This document shows, in pieces, positions 45,206 through 55,513 of a DNA stretch of 64,000 nucleotides. The position numbers and the translations under genes are program-made. Origin of the DNA: Cristatella mucedo (lineage: Eukaryota; Bryozoa; Phylactolaemata; Cristatellidae); the NCBI GenBank assembly GCA_009760855.2, contig WPIO01000083.1:898001-962000 (forward strand). The letters run 5' to 3'. The stretch's first letter is position 1; every line of letters begins with the position of its first letter. The notes beneath the pieces are model-generated. The model was not told the origin of the DNA, searched no databases, and worked only from the letters and a program-made list of their open reading frames with translations.

Positions 45206-47701
45206 ATGGGCAACGCGCAGGCGACGGTGTCGGCGGGCAACAAGGCGCAGGCCGACAAGGGCGCGTGCGACTGGTTCCGCCTGGTCGACCTGCACGGCGG
45301 CGGTGAGCTGATCGACCTGACGAAGGCTTGCGCCAGCTCGCGCCCGGGCGGCGGCGGCGGCGGCGGCGGCGACTACGGCGCCTTGGACGAGGCGATCCGC
45401 CGGCGCGTGCTGCCCTATCTGTACGATGGCGGCAAGGGCCGGCGCGTGAGCGCCGCCGAGCTGAGGTACGTGCGCGCCTGCTACAGGCAAGGCAAGGAGC
45501 CGCGGGCGGGCGACTACGCAGCCGCGTCGCGGCACGGTTCGGCGGCGTTCCACGCCACCGCCGCCGCCGCCGCCGCAGCGCTACCTCGCCAGACGGGCGA
45601 CCTCCTTCGGCTGGAGATCGGTCGAGGCGGCGTCGGCTGCTGCGGCGGTAAGATAGCGCCGCTCGACGCAGCGAGCGGCGACGGCGCCTCCGCCGCCGGC
45701 TGCAGCGCACCCGACGACGCCGCCGGCGGCGGCGCCGACGTGCCGGTGTGCTGGGACCTGTACAAGCGCGGCCCGGTGGGCGAGACGATACTGCACCTGT
45801 GCCTGCTCCAGGCGAGCGCCGTTCACGCCGAGCTCGCCAAGCGCCTGCTGCGCAACTTTCCCAACCTGCTCGTCGACATGTACGCGAGCGACCAGTACTA
45901 CGGCGAGACGGCGCTGCACATGGCCATCGTCAACGAGGACCCGGCCATGGTCAGGGTGCTGCTCGGCCACGACCGGTGGCGGCTGCACGAGCGCCGCTGC
46001 TGCGGCGAGTTCTTCTGCGCCGAGGACCAGAAGCGCGCGCGGCGCGACCACCCGCGCGACGACTCGATCGTCGTGCCCGCGGAGACGAGCTACGCCGGCT
46101 ACGTGTACTGGGGCGAGTACCCGCTCTCGTTCGCCGCCAGCCTCGGCCAGGAGGAGTGCGCGCGGCTGCTGGTAGCCCGCGGAGCGCGGCTCGACGCGCA
46201 GGACCTCAACGGCAACACGGCGCTGCACATGGCCGTCGTGCGCGGCCGCAAGGACATGTACGAGCTGCTGCGCTCGCTCGGCGCCGACACGGGCGTTAAG
46301 AACCGCCAGGGCCTCACGCCGCTGACGCTCGCCGCCAAGCTGGGCCGCAAGGAAATGTACGACTACATCCTCGAGAAGGAGCGCCAGGTGTTCTGGTCGT
46401 ACGGTGACGTCATGTGCGCCGCCTACCCGCTCGCCGACGTCGACTCGATCGACGACGGCGGCCGGATCAACACGCGCTCGGCGCTCGACCTCATCGTGCA
46501 CGGCGGCGGCGACGAGCACCTGGACATGGTCGAGGGCATCGTCGCGCACCTGCTCAACGAGAAGTGGAGCACGTTCGTCAAGCGCCGCTTCTACAGGCGC
46601 CTGCTCTTCTTCTTCTGCTACTTCGTGGCGTTCGCCGTCGCCATGGGCCTGCGCGAGGAGGCGCACGGCAGCTACGGCGCGAGTGTGGGCAACGGCTCGG
46701 CGGCGGCGGTGGCGGCGGCGGCGGCGGCGGCGGCGGTGGTGACGGACGCCGAGTGCTACGCTTCGTACTCGCTGAGCTACGACGACTCCACGGGCACGGC
46801 TCGAGCGGTGCTCGACGCCGGCGTGCTGCTCGCAGCCACCGTCTACCTCGTGCTGGCGCTGCGCGAGATCTACCACCAAGGCTGGCGCGTCTTCGCGGCG
46901 ACGCTCAAGTACGCGCCGGCCAAGACGCTCTTCATGTGCTCGTGCGTCGCCGTCGTGCTGATCGCGCCCTCGCGGCTGGCGTGCACGCGCGCCTACGAGG
47001 ACGTGTTCGCCACCGTCGCCATGCTGTGCACGGCGCCCTACTTCCTGTTCTTCTGCCGCGGCATGCGGGTCGTCGGCCCGTTCGTCGTGATGATCTACAA
47101 GATGGTCGTCGGCGACTTTGTGCGCTTCCTGAGCATCTACACCATATTCGTGCTCGGCTTCTCGCAGTCGCTGTACGTCGTCTTTCTCGGCTACGGCGAG
47201 CTGAACCCGAACGTGACTTCGCCGTTCACCGACCCGTCCGATGCGATCATGGGCGTCGTCTACATGTCGACGGGCCAGTTTGGCAGCATTCACGAGAGCC
47301 TGGCGGGCACGCGCCACCACGGCGTCGGCGTCGTCGCGTTCATCGTCTACATGATCCTCGTCACGATCGTCGTGATCAACATGTTCATCGCCATGATGGG
47401 CAACACGTACAAGCTGGTGAACGCGACGCGCAAGGAGTGGCTGCGCCAGTGGGCCAACATCGTGCTCGTGCTCGAGCAGAGCGTCTCGCCCGACGAGCGC
47501 CTGCGCCAGCGGCGCAGCTACTCGCAGCCGCTCGGCGACGAGCGCGACGGCGCTCGTCGGGCGCTCGTCGTGCGCTGGCGCCAGACCGCGCAGGAGCTGG
47601 CCGACAGGAAGTCGGAGCGCGAAAGCCAGCACGCGAAGCAGATCGACGAGCTCGTGCGACATCGCAAGCGCCTCGCCGCCGCCGCCGTAGACGCGTGGTA
47701 G
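45206..47701 (+). CDS. TRPV: TRPV-family cation channel, OSM-9/Inactive type, intronless
   Basis: Single-exon protein of 831 residues starting at cgacATGG, a good start context. Order: Gly/Ala-rich N terminus (1-180); ankyrin repeats about 185-395 (GETILHLCLL, YYGETALHMAI, YWGEYPLSFAAS, NTALHMAVV, GLTPLTLAAK); linker VMCAAYPLADVDSID, which resembles OSM-9/Iav rather than Nanchung/OCR; six membrane segments (S1 about 465-483, S2 535-556, S3 574-590, S4 601-630, S5 638-662, S6 709-734); pore loop with TGQFG (689-693) as likely selectivity filter; TRP box EWLRQWANIVLVLEQ (744-758). Family members are plasma-membrane, calcium-permeable sensory channels, often in ciliated mechanosensory or chemosensory cells. 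Oddities: no introns, almost only G or C at third codon positions, Ala and Gly runs at 116-126 and near 500-512. TRPV membership is certain; the subtype is likely. Confidence 0.93.
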   Translation: MGNAQATVSAGNKAQADKGACDWFRLVDLHGGGELIDLTKACASSRPGGGGGGGGDYGALDEAIRRRVLPYLYDGGKGRRVSAAELRYVRACYRQGKEPRAGDYAAASRHGSAAFHATAAAAAAALPRQTGDLLRLEIGRGGVGCCGGKIAPLDAASGDGASAAGCSAPDDAAGGGADVPVCWDLYKRGPVGETILHLCLLQASAVHAELAKRLLRNFPNLLVDMYASDQYYGETALHMAIVNEDPAMVRVLLGHDRWRLHERRCCGEFFCAEDQKRARRDHPRDDSIVVPAETSYAGYVYWGEYPLSFAASLGQEECARLLVARGARLDAQDLNGNTALHMAVVRGRKDMYELLRSLGADTGVKNRQGLTPLTLAAKLGRKEMYDYILEKERQVFWSYGDVMCAAYPLADVDSIDDGGRINTRSALDLIVHGGGDEHLDMVEGIVAHLLNEKWSTFVKRRFYRRLLFFFCYFVAFAVAMGLREEAHGSYGASVGNGSAAAVAAAAAAAAVVTDAECYASYSLSYDDSTGTARAVLDAGVLLAATVYLVLALREIYHQGWRVFAATLKYAPAKTLFMCSCVAVVLIAPSRLACTRAYEDVFATVAMLCTAPYFLFFCRGMRVVGPFVVMIYKMVVGDFVRFLSIYTIFVLGFSQSLYVVFLGYGELNPNVTSPFTDPSDAIMGVVYMSTGQFGSIHESLAGTRHHGVGVVAFIVYMILVTIVVINMFIAMMGNTYKLVNATRKEWLRQWANIVLVLEQSVSPDERLRQRRSYSQPLGDERDGARRALVVRWRQTAQELADRKSERESQHAKQIDELVRHRKRLAAAAVDAW

Positions 47702-48464
47702 GAAGCGACGGCGTCTAGCGCCGTCGCCGCTCGACCGACGACGTCGCTGGCCGTCGAGCGCCCAGGGCTGTCGACACGGCGAGACCGAATGCGCCGCCGC
47801 CGCCGCCGTGACGGAGGCGTAAGCGGCCAGCCGTCTCTCCTTGCTGCCGCTCCCGCATCCGAGAGCGGTCGCCTTCGCCCGCGTGACCGGCGTGAAGCGG
47901 TCGCGCAGAGTCGTCGCTTTCGTAGAGCGCTCGCGATGAGCGCGGATGTCGCCCGCAGCGAGCGGTCGCCGCTTCGAAGCGTCGGGTGTTGTGAGTCTCA
48001 CGGAAGTGTGAGCGTAAACGTAACCGGACAAAGTAGCCTTTATTCATTCCTCTTGCGGCGCACGCGTGCACGTGTAGACGCACGATCGAACGAACGCGAT
48101 TCACACAGGATACTGAGATATTGCTCAATTTCAGGCCAAACCAGCACGCGCGTCAGCCGTCCTCCACCGAGAGACGCGTAGCGGCAGGTTTCGCGTCAAC
48201 ACATGATGTTCCGCGAATCACTTAGAAAACCGTAGTCGCGCACAACTCTAACGCGCAAGCAAACCTCTAACCAGTAGAAATGTCCCAAAAAGCAGCAGAA
48301 TCCGGCAGCCTTGCCGGACGGCTGTGCTTGCGGCCCGAAACTCTCGTGGCGGTCGGTTCCGCCGCCGCCGCAGATTCTTCGATAGCCGGCACTAAAATAA
48401 CACTATGGCACTAAATGGCACTAAAATAACAGCTGCTGCACTTCCGTCAGGACACATATTTAGC

Positions 48465-48618
48465 TCATTTAACATCCTCATTTGCATAGCTGCCGACGAG
48501 CTTTAACGACTGTCACCACCGCTTGCAGTTGGCAATAAAATATCACCTATCGCTAGATACGAACCCACGACCCCAGTCCTGAAGAGCGAACACCTTGCCC
48601 CGTTGGCTATCACTGCCA
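48465..48618 (-). mobile_element. tRNA-like SINE, family A
   Basis: Minus strand: gtgatagccaacggggcaag, ggtcgtgggttcgtatctag, and ctgcaagcggtggtgacag before the (T)AAATGAGC end. It lies about 770 bp after the TRPV stop. Its internal aataaa could serve as a poly(A) signal on the plus strand. Confidence 0.75.
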
Positions 48619-49374
48619 GAATGACATCCGGAATCTTCCAACCCGTTGAGAATGTCGACGTTGGACGATTCCTGTATTCTGAGTACCCTAACCTTGAGCT
48701 TGTCGTGATGGGTGACCATTTGGCGGCTCGCATCGGTTATTGTCCATCCAAGGCGACGGGTCCAAGGACAGTTTCCACTCTCCGCAGCCGCAGAGCCAAA
48801 ACGGCGAGAGCCGCTACATCTCGGCCGGCACGATCGCACAGCCACGCCCACGGGTCTCTGGAACGAAACGCGGGTTGTAGTCGTGGCTGCTGCCGACGGC
48901 AATGCGCATCTTCTTGGCTTTGAGCCGCCTGCGCATCTAATAGCACACGGAATTCGGTGAGCTTTCGCTGAGGGAATGGCGTTTAGCCGTGCCTGAAACC
49001 AGCCTGAGATCATCGGCTCATTCAGGATCCGTGGCATCAGTTCGCATAAAAACCCACGCATGGCCCGGATTTTGCTGCCGACCTTCAACGCAACCTTTCT
49101 ACACTAGGTAATTTAAGCTTGAGTGAAAACCAACTAGTTCCTCGCAGAGTATTTCCTTTTGTCAATGCAAATCGTCCTTAGTCTAAACACACGGTCCTTC
49201 ATGTACTTATACGTTTTCTACTTGTTATTGTCACTGGCTGATTTCCTCTCTAGAGTTATTATTAGAAAGGAAGCCCTGCATTGAAAGAGATCAAGTTTTC
49301 TGGGGATGCTGTACAAATACATTACAACTATCCTTTTTCATGTTAAGGCTGCAGCATCAATATACTGAAAAGGA

Positions 49375-49560
49375 TCAATGCGCTGCGGACGTGGCTGTTG
49401 CACAACGTACGCTCTCTGAAAAATGATTTGGGCGCTTCGGTTCGCAGCCAAACATCAGCTCGAAGGGACTATAGCCTGTAGCTTTTTGGGCGTGGCATCG
49501 CCGCCACGCTGTTCCTCCCCAAGCCGGACTCGCATCGCTCCACCCACCCAATGGCCGCAC
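49375..49560 (-). pseudogene. Ty3/Gypsy integrase C-terminal fragment
   Basis: The minus strand encodes ATGYSPFELMFGCEPKRP, the motif at the end of the integrase core of Gypsy polyproteins (family pattern TGxSPFELxxGxxP). No RNase H or zinc-binding part beside it. Confidence 0.7.
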
Positions 49561-50585
49561 TACGTGCGAGCTTGTGACTTACTGCAGCCTGGCAGTACCC
49601 GCTGACTGGGCGGAATGGATAATGAACAGCCACGCGAGTCATGCGACCATATCAACCATGCAGCCGCCATTTTCACCTTTTGTCCGCGTACCGGCCTGCG
49701 TTGACGCTATCAACGCGCTCTCCTTCTTCACACCTCGTATTCCGAACGGAGCCTACACGACATCGACGACTATATCAACCTCACCATCATGTGCGCCTGC
49801 GTCGCCCTTCGCTCGCCTGCGCCCAATACGGTCGTCCCCGCTCTCGCAAGCGGCACGTGCAGGCTTCTTTGCTCATCATTACGCTTCGTCGCGCCATGCG
49901 CATGCGCGACCGCCCCCAAATGCAGGTAAACGAAGGCGGCGATCTCGGACGCTCGCGGACCTCACCGCTTGAAGTCGAGCCGTGCGGTAGGCAAATAAAA
50001 GCAGTGGCTGGCGACTCTCCTCCCACGGTCCGGCCGAGTGTAGCCATGAGCTGAGCACCCAGCTAAGCAGTCGTTACAAATGTGGCGTTTGGATTCCGCG
50101 TCCGGTCAGAACTGGGCACCAACGCCGCGCTCGTAACGGTGTGTTAGTCTCAGCTTAAGCGCGACGGATACCGGCGACGACGGGCATCCTCGCCACCTTT
50201 CGACGACGACAAAAGAAGTCGCGGAGTCATGCGTCCGCGGCAGAAGGCTGGCTCGAAAGGCGGACGGCGCACGACAGACACGGTCGTATACGCACGCACG
50301 CGGTTCATTGCTCTCCACCGCGTTCGAGGGAAAAGTAGAAACGTTTCCGGGGATTTAGGGGACGGTTCTTCTTTCGAGCGGTGTTCGGGGCACTAGGTTT
50401 TTCTGCGGAGCCGTTTGAGAGCCCGAACTGGCGCTGCTAGTGGTTTCTTCGGTACGATAGTCCTTGTTACAGGGTGAGGTCCGTACGAATGACTTGCTGT
50501 GCTGGGTGTTTGTGAGGATTTCAGGGTAAAAATGAACAAGGCGCGCAGCGACATTTTGCGTTTTGTCTGTGCCTGCAGCTTCTGC

Positions 50586-50848
50586 TGTTGTAATTAGCGA
50601 AGCGCCTTGACACTAATATACATGCCTCACCTGTGGCCAATAGTTTTGCCATCGACGAAGCCCAGCGTCAAGCCACTAATGAATGATATATTTCTTGCCG
50701 TCTGCTATGATTCATTGAGCTCTCGTGTAAGTACGCGTTGAGAGTAATAAAGGAGCGTCTCGTGTATCGCCGACGTTCGCCCGCCGTATCTCCGTGAGAC
50801 TCCCACAAGAGCTGCCGCTGTCGCAGCCGGAGCCACTGTCATACAACA
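50586..50848 (+). mobile_element. LTR of family L1 with primer-binding site
   Basis: 263 bp framed by perfect inverted ends TGTTGTA...TACAACA. Two bases later, tggtagcagagaagg (50851-50865) looks like a tRNA primer-binding site, as expected after a 5' LTR. Contains gagtaataaaggagc (poly(A) signal). The sequence after it has a short ATG frame broken by TAG and no recognisable Gag. Confidence 0.75.
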
Positions 50849-51534
50849 ACTGGTAGCAGAGAAGGGTTTACTCGAGCAAAAATGAGTTCTGGACCTTCTA
50901 TGGCCTAGATGTAACGCCTATACTGTGGTGCGAAATGATTAACTGTGGAGCGCACTTTATGCTTTGGCTTCTAACGCTTGAGAAGGCCGTAGCAAGGCTA
51001 ACGATTGCCATGCCGCCAAGGCATATTGTGCCAGTGTGTCTGGGCGATAACGCGATACACGATTGGGGTGATCGGCTGGCCGACGTAAAGCCAGTTTACC
51101 ACAAGCTGCGAAGTGAGTTAATTCTGATCTTTTCCTGGTTGACGGATGAGAGGAGGCCGAGTTTGAGGCCGAGATGTTTCGGCTGAAGCAGGAGCAGCTC
51201 GCCGGAGCCGAGACCAGGACAAAGCGACGAGCCAGCTTCATCCGCCTCCTCCGCCAAACGTTCAGCGTTGCACATGTGCACACAAATGAAAATTCACGAG
51301 AACCTCGCTGTAAAAGCTGTGAGGAACAGGTGTATTTGTAGCCTCTGTTGAAATGTTTTAAAGCCAAGAGACGTTGCGACGTCGGTGGGAATTGGGATGT
51401 GGATCATAAAAACTAGAGGCAAGGTCTGCGTAGAATTTGAAGGTGGTTTGAGTCAAGGTTACGCGACTTTGAGTCCGAAGAGCGGATGATACGATACCGA
51501 TGCCTGATTGGGAAGTGGTTTGGGTAGGTAATGT

Positions 51535-52485
51535 AATGCAATGTATCTCCGTCTGTAACTCCACAAAGCCATACAGAGTAAGTGGTTGTTATGCAGGAGA
51601 TTTTTGTATAGCGCACTCACAACCTTAGCGGCTTTCGGTACGCATTTGGTAGCCAAAAGACTTCGTCTCACGAAACAAAGAGAAATTGGGGAGCATAGCT
51701 GAGTTAGGAGAGCAGTTGAGGTAGTGAGCAGCATGGAAGTAGCAGCTCAGGATCGCTGAAAAGGACGAGCCATAGTCGGCAGTAGCAGAGTAGTTGTCGT
51801 TGCATAAGAATTGTGGGAGCGAGTTCCACACTCTGGGACCTGCAGAGCTAAAGCTTCTGTCGCCAACGGTTTTTAAGCGGATGAATGGAACAGCTAATTT
51901 ATTTTCCACACAGGACCTGAGGGCGTGAAGAGGCTGAAACTGCTGCAGCAGCTCAGCTAGGTATGAATAATAATGCACTTGACAAAGCGCCCTCAGAGAA
52001 CCTAATCTCTCTCTCTCTAGGTGCTTTACATTTACTGCAAAGGGAAATGCAATTGAATGGTGAGTAAATACATGCTTGACAAACAAAGAAAATGAATAAC
52101 ATGGTTAGGGGTGACATGCACAGGGTCAGCATGCAAATGTCGAAGATAGGTATCTGGATGAAGGTATGAATCGGTATGAATGGTATAAAGTATGAATGGT
52201 ATGAATCGGTCTGAATGATCGGTATGAAGGAGCCAAGCCGCGGCGGGCCTTGTGGGTCAGCGTAAGAACTTTGCTCTGTATCCGTTGATTAACCGGCATC
52301 CATTCTAGCTCTTTAAGCAAAGGAGACACATGCTCTAACCTCTGGGACTTGAAGAAGACTAGTCTCGCAGCCGTGTTCATAGTCAGCTGCAGTGGCCTAG
52401 TTGCTATCTTCGGTAGCCCAGCCAAAAGAGAATTACAATAATCAAGCCGAGAAAGAGGATGAAGGCTCCTCAATGTTAGCGACAA
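51535..52485 (-). mobile_element. LINE copy (ATTAC-tailed family) split by an L2-like tail
   Basis: The minus strand 52485-52215 encodes LDYCNSLLAGLPK, AARLVFFKSQRLEHVSPLL and RIQSKVLTLTHKA; 51964-51540 encodes the remainder (LHALRS...VGDRSFSSAGPRVWNSLP) and the 3' end. Between them, 51965-52140 is a minus-strand tail of the (ATT)n family, and 52150-52230 a degenerate gtatgaatggt tandem repeat. Confidence 0.85.
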
Positions 52486-52720
52486 AACATTGAAGTCGAT
52501 ACTTTGCTTGAGCCTTCATGGGGAGCCCCAGTGCTAGTCGGCGGCAACTGCGACGCTCACGACAGGCAAGTCAGCTGAAGAGTGTTGCACTAACTGTAGG
52601 CACATTGTCGCACGCCTGTCGCGTAATACTTGGAACTAGTGAGTTACTAAAGTCCAGGCGGAATGTCACAAATGTATGCACCAGCAGAGGATGGTCAGTG
52701 TCCCAGTCTAAGCCGGCCCA
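52440..52720 (-). mobile_element. L2-like LINE ORF fragment
   Basis: Reversed LINE blocks (acattgaagtcgatactttg; gcgacgctcacgacaggcaag) continue directly after the previous element, suggesting one inserted in or recombined with the other. Confidence 0.65.
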
Positions 52721-53039
52721 CATTTTTGTCTACGTTAATTATATTTTGGCCCATATTTTACGCTGCCAATTGTTTTGCGAGATGGCCGAAGAGAACTGCT
52801 TGTCTGAGATTTAGCCAGCACTCACCGCTAAAGGCCTGAAGTACTTCCTTGCACAGAGAAGAAAAGATAAAAATAATTATTCTTGTAGATATGGCTGTCT
52901 ATCTCCACACTTTTGATGTGGCAATAAACAAGCCATTCAAGGACCATTTGCAGACGGAATTCAATGACTAAACTGAAATAGTTACAAATTAGAGTGGAAA
53001 CTTTGCGAAGCCGAATCATCACGAGGTCGTAACTACTTG

Positions 53040-53180
53040 AGTAAAAAGTTCATGAACGCGCTGTCATAAACGGGGTGCAGCGGCTTCCACGGCCTTCACC
53101 TAACTTGGCGGCCAACACAGCGTAACTCGTAACTGCGCTCGTTTCAGCAGACGCGAGACGAATACCGGTTCAAGTCTGAG
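53040..53180 (-). repeat. Diverged interspersed repeat, upstream part shared with SINE A locus
   Basis: gggtgcagcggcttcc, then actgcgctcgtttcag and gaataccggttcaagtc parallel 34350-34450 (gggtgtagcggcttccg; gcgctcgtaaattt; gaataccggtgcag). A weaker match lies near 50120-50180. This may be a longer family that includes SINE A or a separate repeat. Confidence 0.45.
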
Positions 53181-53553
53181 CCTTGGCATCATGGCAAACG
53201 ACTTGTAGGTGCAGCACCAATGCACGCAATGTGTCGACAAAATTGCGGAACGTGGCAGCGATGAAGAGCGCCCGTATCTTAAACCAACATAAAAAGTCCA
53301 TGTTGGCAGTGCCAAGAAGTCTATTGGACTGCGACAAAGGGTTACAGTCGTTCAACAGCGACCATGGCGTACGCCGACGACTCCGTGACCTAGCGCTTAA
53401 ATCAGCTCCAATGCCAAGGCCAACTTCTGAAGCAAAACTGACTACCTATTGTCGTTTGATGAAACCGCGTACACGCGACGGCCCGCGTGCACCTTAGCTC
53501 GGGTCTCAACAGACGTGTGTTCAGCGGACGCTTTCGGCGAGACTGCACGCAGC

Positions 53554-53557
<4 letters not shown>

Positions 53558-53614
<57 letters not shown>
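53558..53614. repeat. (CT)n microsatellite
   Basis: About 28 CT units. Confidence 0.95.
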
Positions 53615-53617
<3 letters not shown>

Positions 53618-54799
53618 CCAGTCGTTACTCTCACCTGCCAATCCACTTGCCCCAACCTCCCTGCCAAGAGTGGGCTTCGCAACTCTAAGGGCGAGCCTAC
53701 GTGCACTGGCTGAGCACCAACGCACTGTCAGACCGCATCTATTGAGCGTCTTTGAACTTTAATGTTGCCTTGGACATTAACTATCCAACAAATTGTTCCT
53801 AGCTTTAGTGATTAAGGGACCGCGCATAATGAATATCAGTGATTATCTGGCTGATGTCGCACGACTCTCCCCGCACACACGCACGCTCGCACGTGCAACA
53901 AACATCTGCGGTTTCTACGCGGCGTGAGCCCCCCCTCCTTTACCGCTGCGATGCGGCTGGAGACCGAGTGCCCTCATCCCACTCACCGTACTGCGAACGG
54001 GAAAGCCAAACAACAGATAGCTCTCGGCTACTTCGCGAACTAGTGACAACGCGACGACTGCTGTTCGTACATTAACCATTAAGCCGCTTGTGCGCAGGCT
54101 GTGCGGGAAGCGAGCGTGACGTCACGTTGACAAGTCTTTGATCTACGTCCTAGCGATCGTCACCGGACTGCTGGTAAGGCTCGCAGTAAGGGAGAGTCCT
54201 ATTAGGACGCGAGTCTAAGCGGATCTCGAAGCGTCGCGCATAGGGCATAGGGCAGCTAGGTAGCAGATACTCGCGGGGCGGTGCAGCACGCGCTCGCAGG
54301 GCCGCCCTTTGGTCCGAGCCGGCTCTCCAAGTGGCTCGTGGGTTGAGTATTGATTAACTGGAGAAGGACGGTCGAAAGGATTCCGCTCTCCTTTTGTACT
54401 CTTTGTCTCTGAACCGGGACGCATTTCCTGTCTCGCTCGCTGCAACATTAGCCACTCGGCTTCGATTCGGGTAAAAGCGAGCTTGCTTGCGATGCAGAGC
54501 GGAAGCGCGAAGCGGAAGTCGCGGAGCCGCACTATTCGACGTGAGTAAGAGACGCCTGATGTTTCGCGAAACACGAGGCGGCCACACCTGGCGGCTCGCT
54601 GGCTGGCGTTCGCTCGTGCTCGCTGCGATGCGATGCTACTCGCTCGCTCGCTCAGCACTTAGCACCAAGCCAGGACGATGTCTCAGTCGTCGGAGCCGCA
54701 ATCCTCGCCAGGTGGCGAAACCTGCCTCGCAGCCCGCCGAGGCCGATGAGCTGACGGCTCCGTTGCCAGTACAGCGAAGGGCCAGCGCTGCTGCACTTC

Positions 54800-55067
54800 G
54801 CCGCGACTATGGACAACGAGCTTGACAACTGAACTAAGATTCACGAACGATGAGCCGGCTGCTGAATTTGAACCGAGCTCGGTCGGCTGCAATCCCCCGT
54901 CGCATCAGCCGTTATATACGGCGACTGTTGTGCTTGTTTTATTGCGGTGTCGTTGTGAGCGCTGCATGCAGGAATCGATAGCGTTGTTTTTATCGTCGGC
55001 GTATTGCAAGCTTCTGGCCATTGCACACGTTGCGCCGCTATCCGAACTTGTTCGGGTGGTTCGGTCA
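54800..55067 (+). mobile_element. 5' LTR remnant of a decayed Gypsy element
   Basis: Matches 62250-62723: shared gactatggac, cgagct, agccrt...atatas, ggcgactgttgtgctg-like, tgagcgctg, cgttgt, atcgtcggcgtatt and gctaycc blocks. It lacks about 200 bp present in the other copy. Confidence 0.7.
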
Positions 55068-55073
55068 AAACGG

Positions 55074-55086
55074 TGGTGTCAGAAGT
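55074..55086 (+). other. Primer-binding site of the Gypsy element
   Basis: tggtgtcagaagt, a tRNA-complementary sequence often found just after the 5' LTR of Ty3/Gypsy elements, starts seven bases after the LTR end (ggtca). Confidence 0.65.
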
Positions 55087-55513
55087 TAGGAATTAATTTT
55101 GTATTTTATGCTCATGCTTTATGTGCTGTTCTGTCGTTTGCAATGGCTGACCATGCGATGACTGTAGATTAAACAGTACTCTTCCAACTGCCTACGTACG
55201 CGGGCGCAGGCAGAACACCGATGCCGGTTCGCAGGAACGTATATTGTCGCATGCGCCTGCAGCGCTCCCCCAGACACAACTCTTCTCTGCCAGGTTGGCG
55301 TTCTCTCCTACCCACTCCCTCCCAGCCACAACTCATCCCGTGAGTCGATGGGAGGACAAAGCCGGCCTGCGGATAAACCACGGCCGTCAGACAACAGCCG
55401 TGTGCAGTGTGCCGGCGAGCCCAGCGATCTGAGCCATGCACAGAGAACCACAAACCACAATGACAACCGGAATGGCGACTGCTAGCCACAAAAAAGAAGT
55501 TATCCGATACTGG

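Noticed and set aside
46414-47718. 434-codon plus-strand frame overlapping the TRPV gene
   Set aside because: Shifted frame of the GC-rich channel gene; Arg/Ala/His-rich with no domain, while the +0 frame encodes an unmistakable TRPV.
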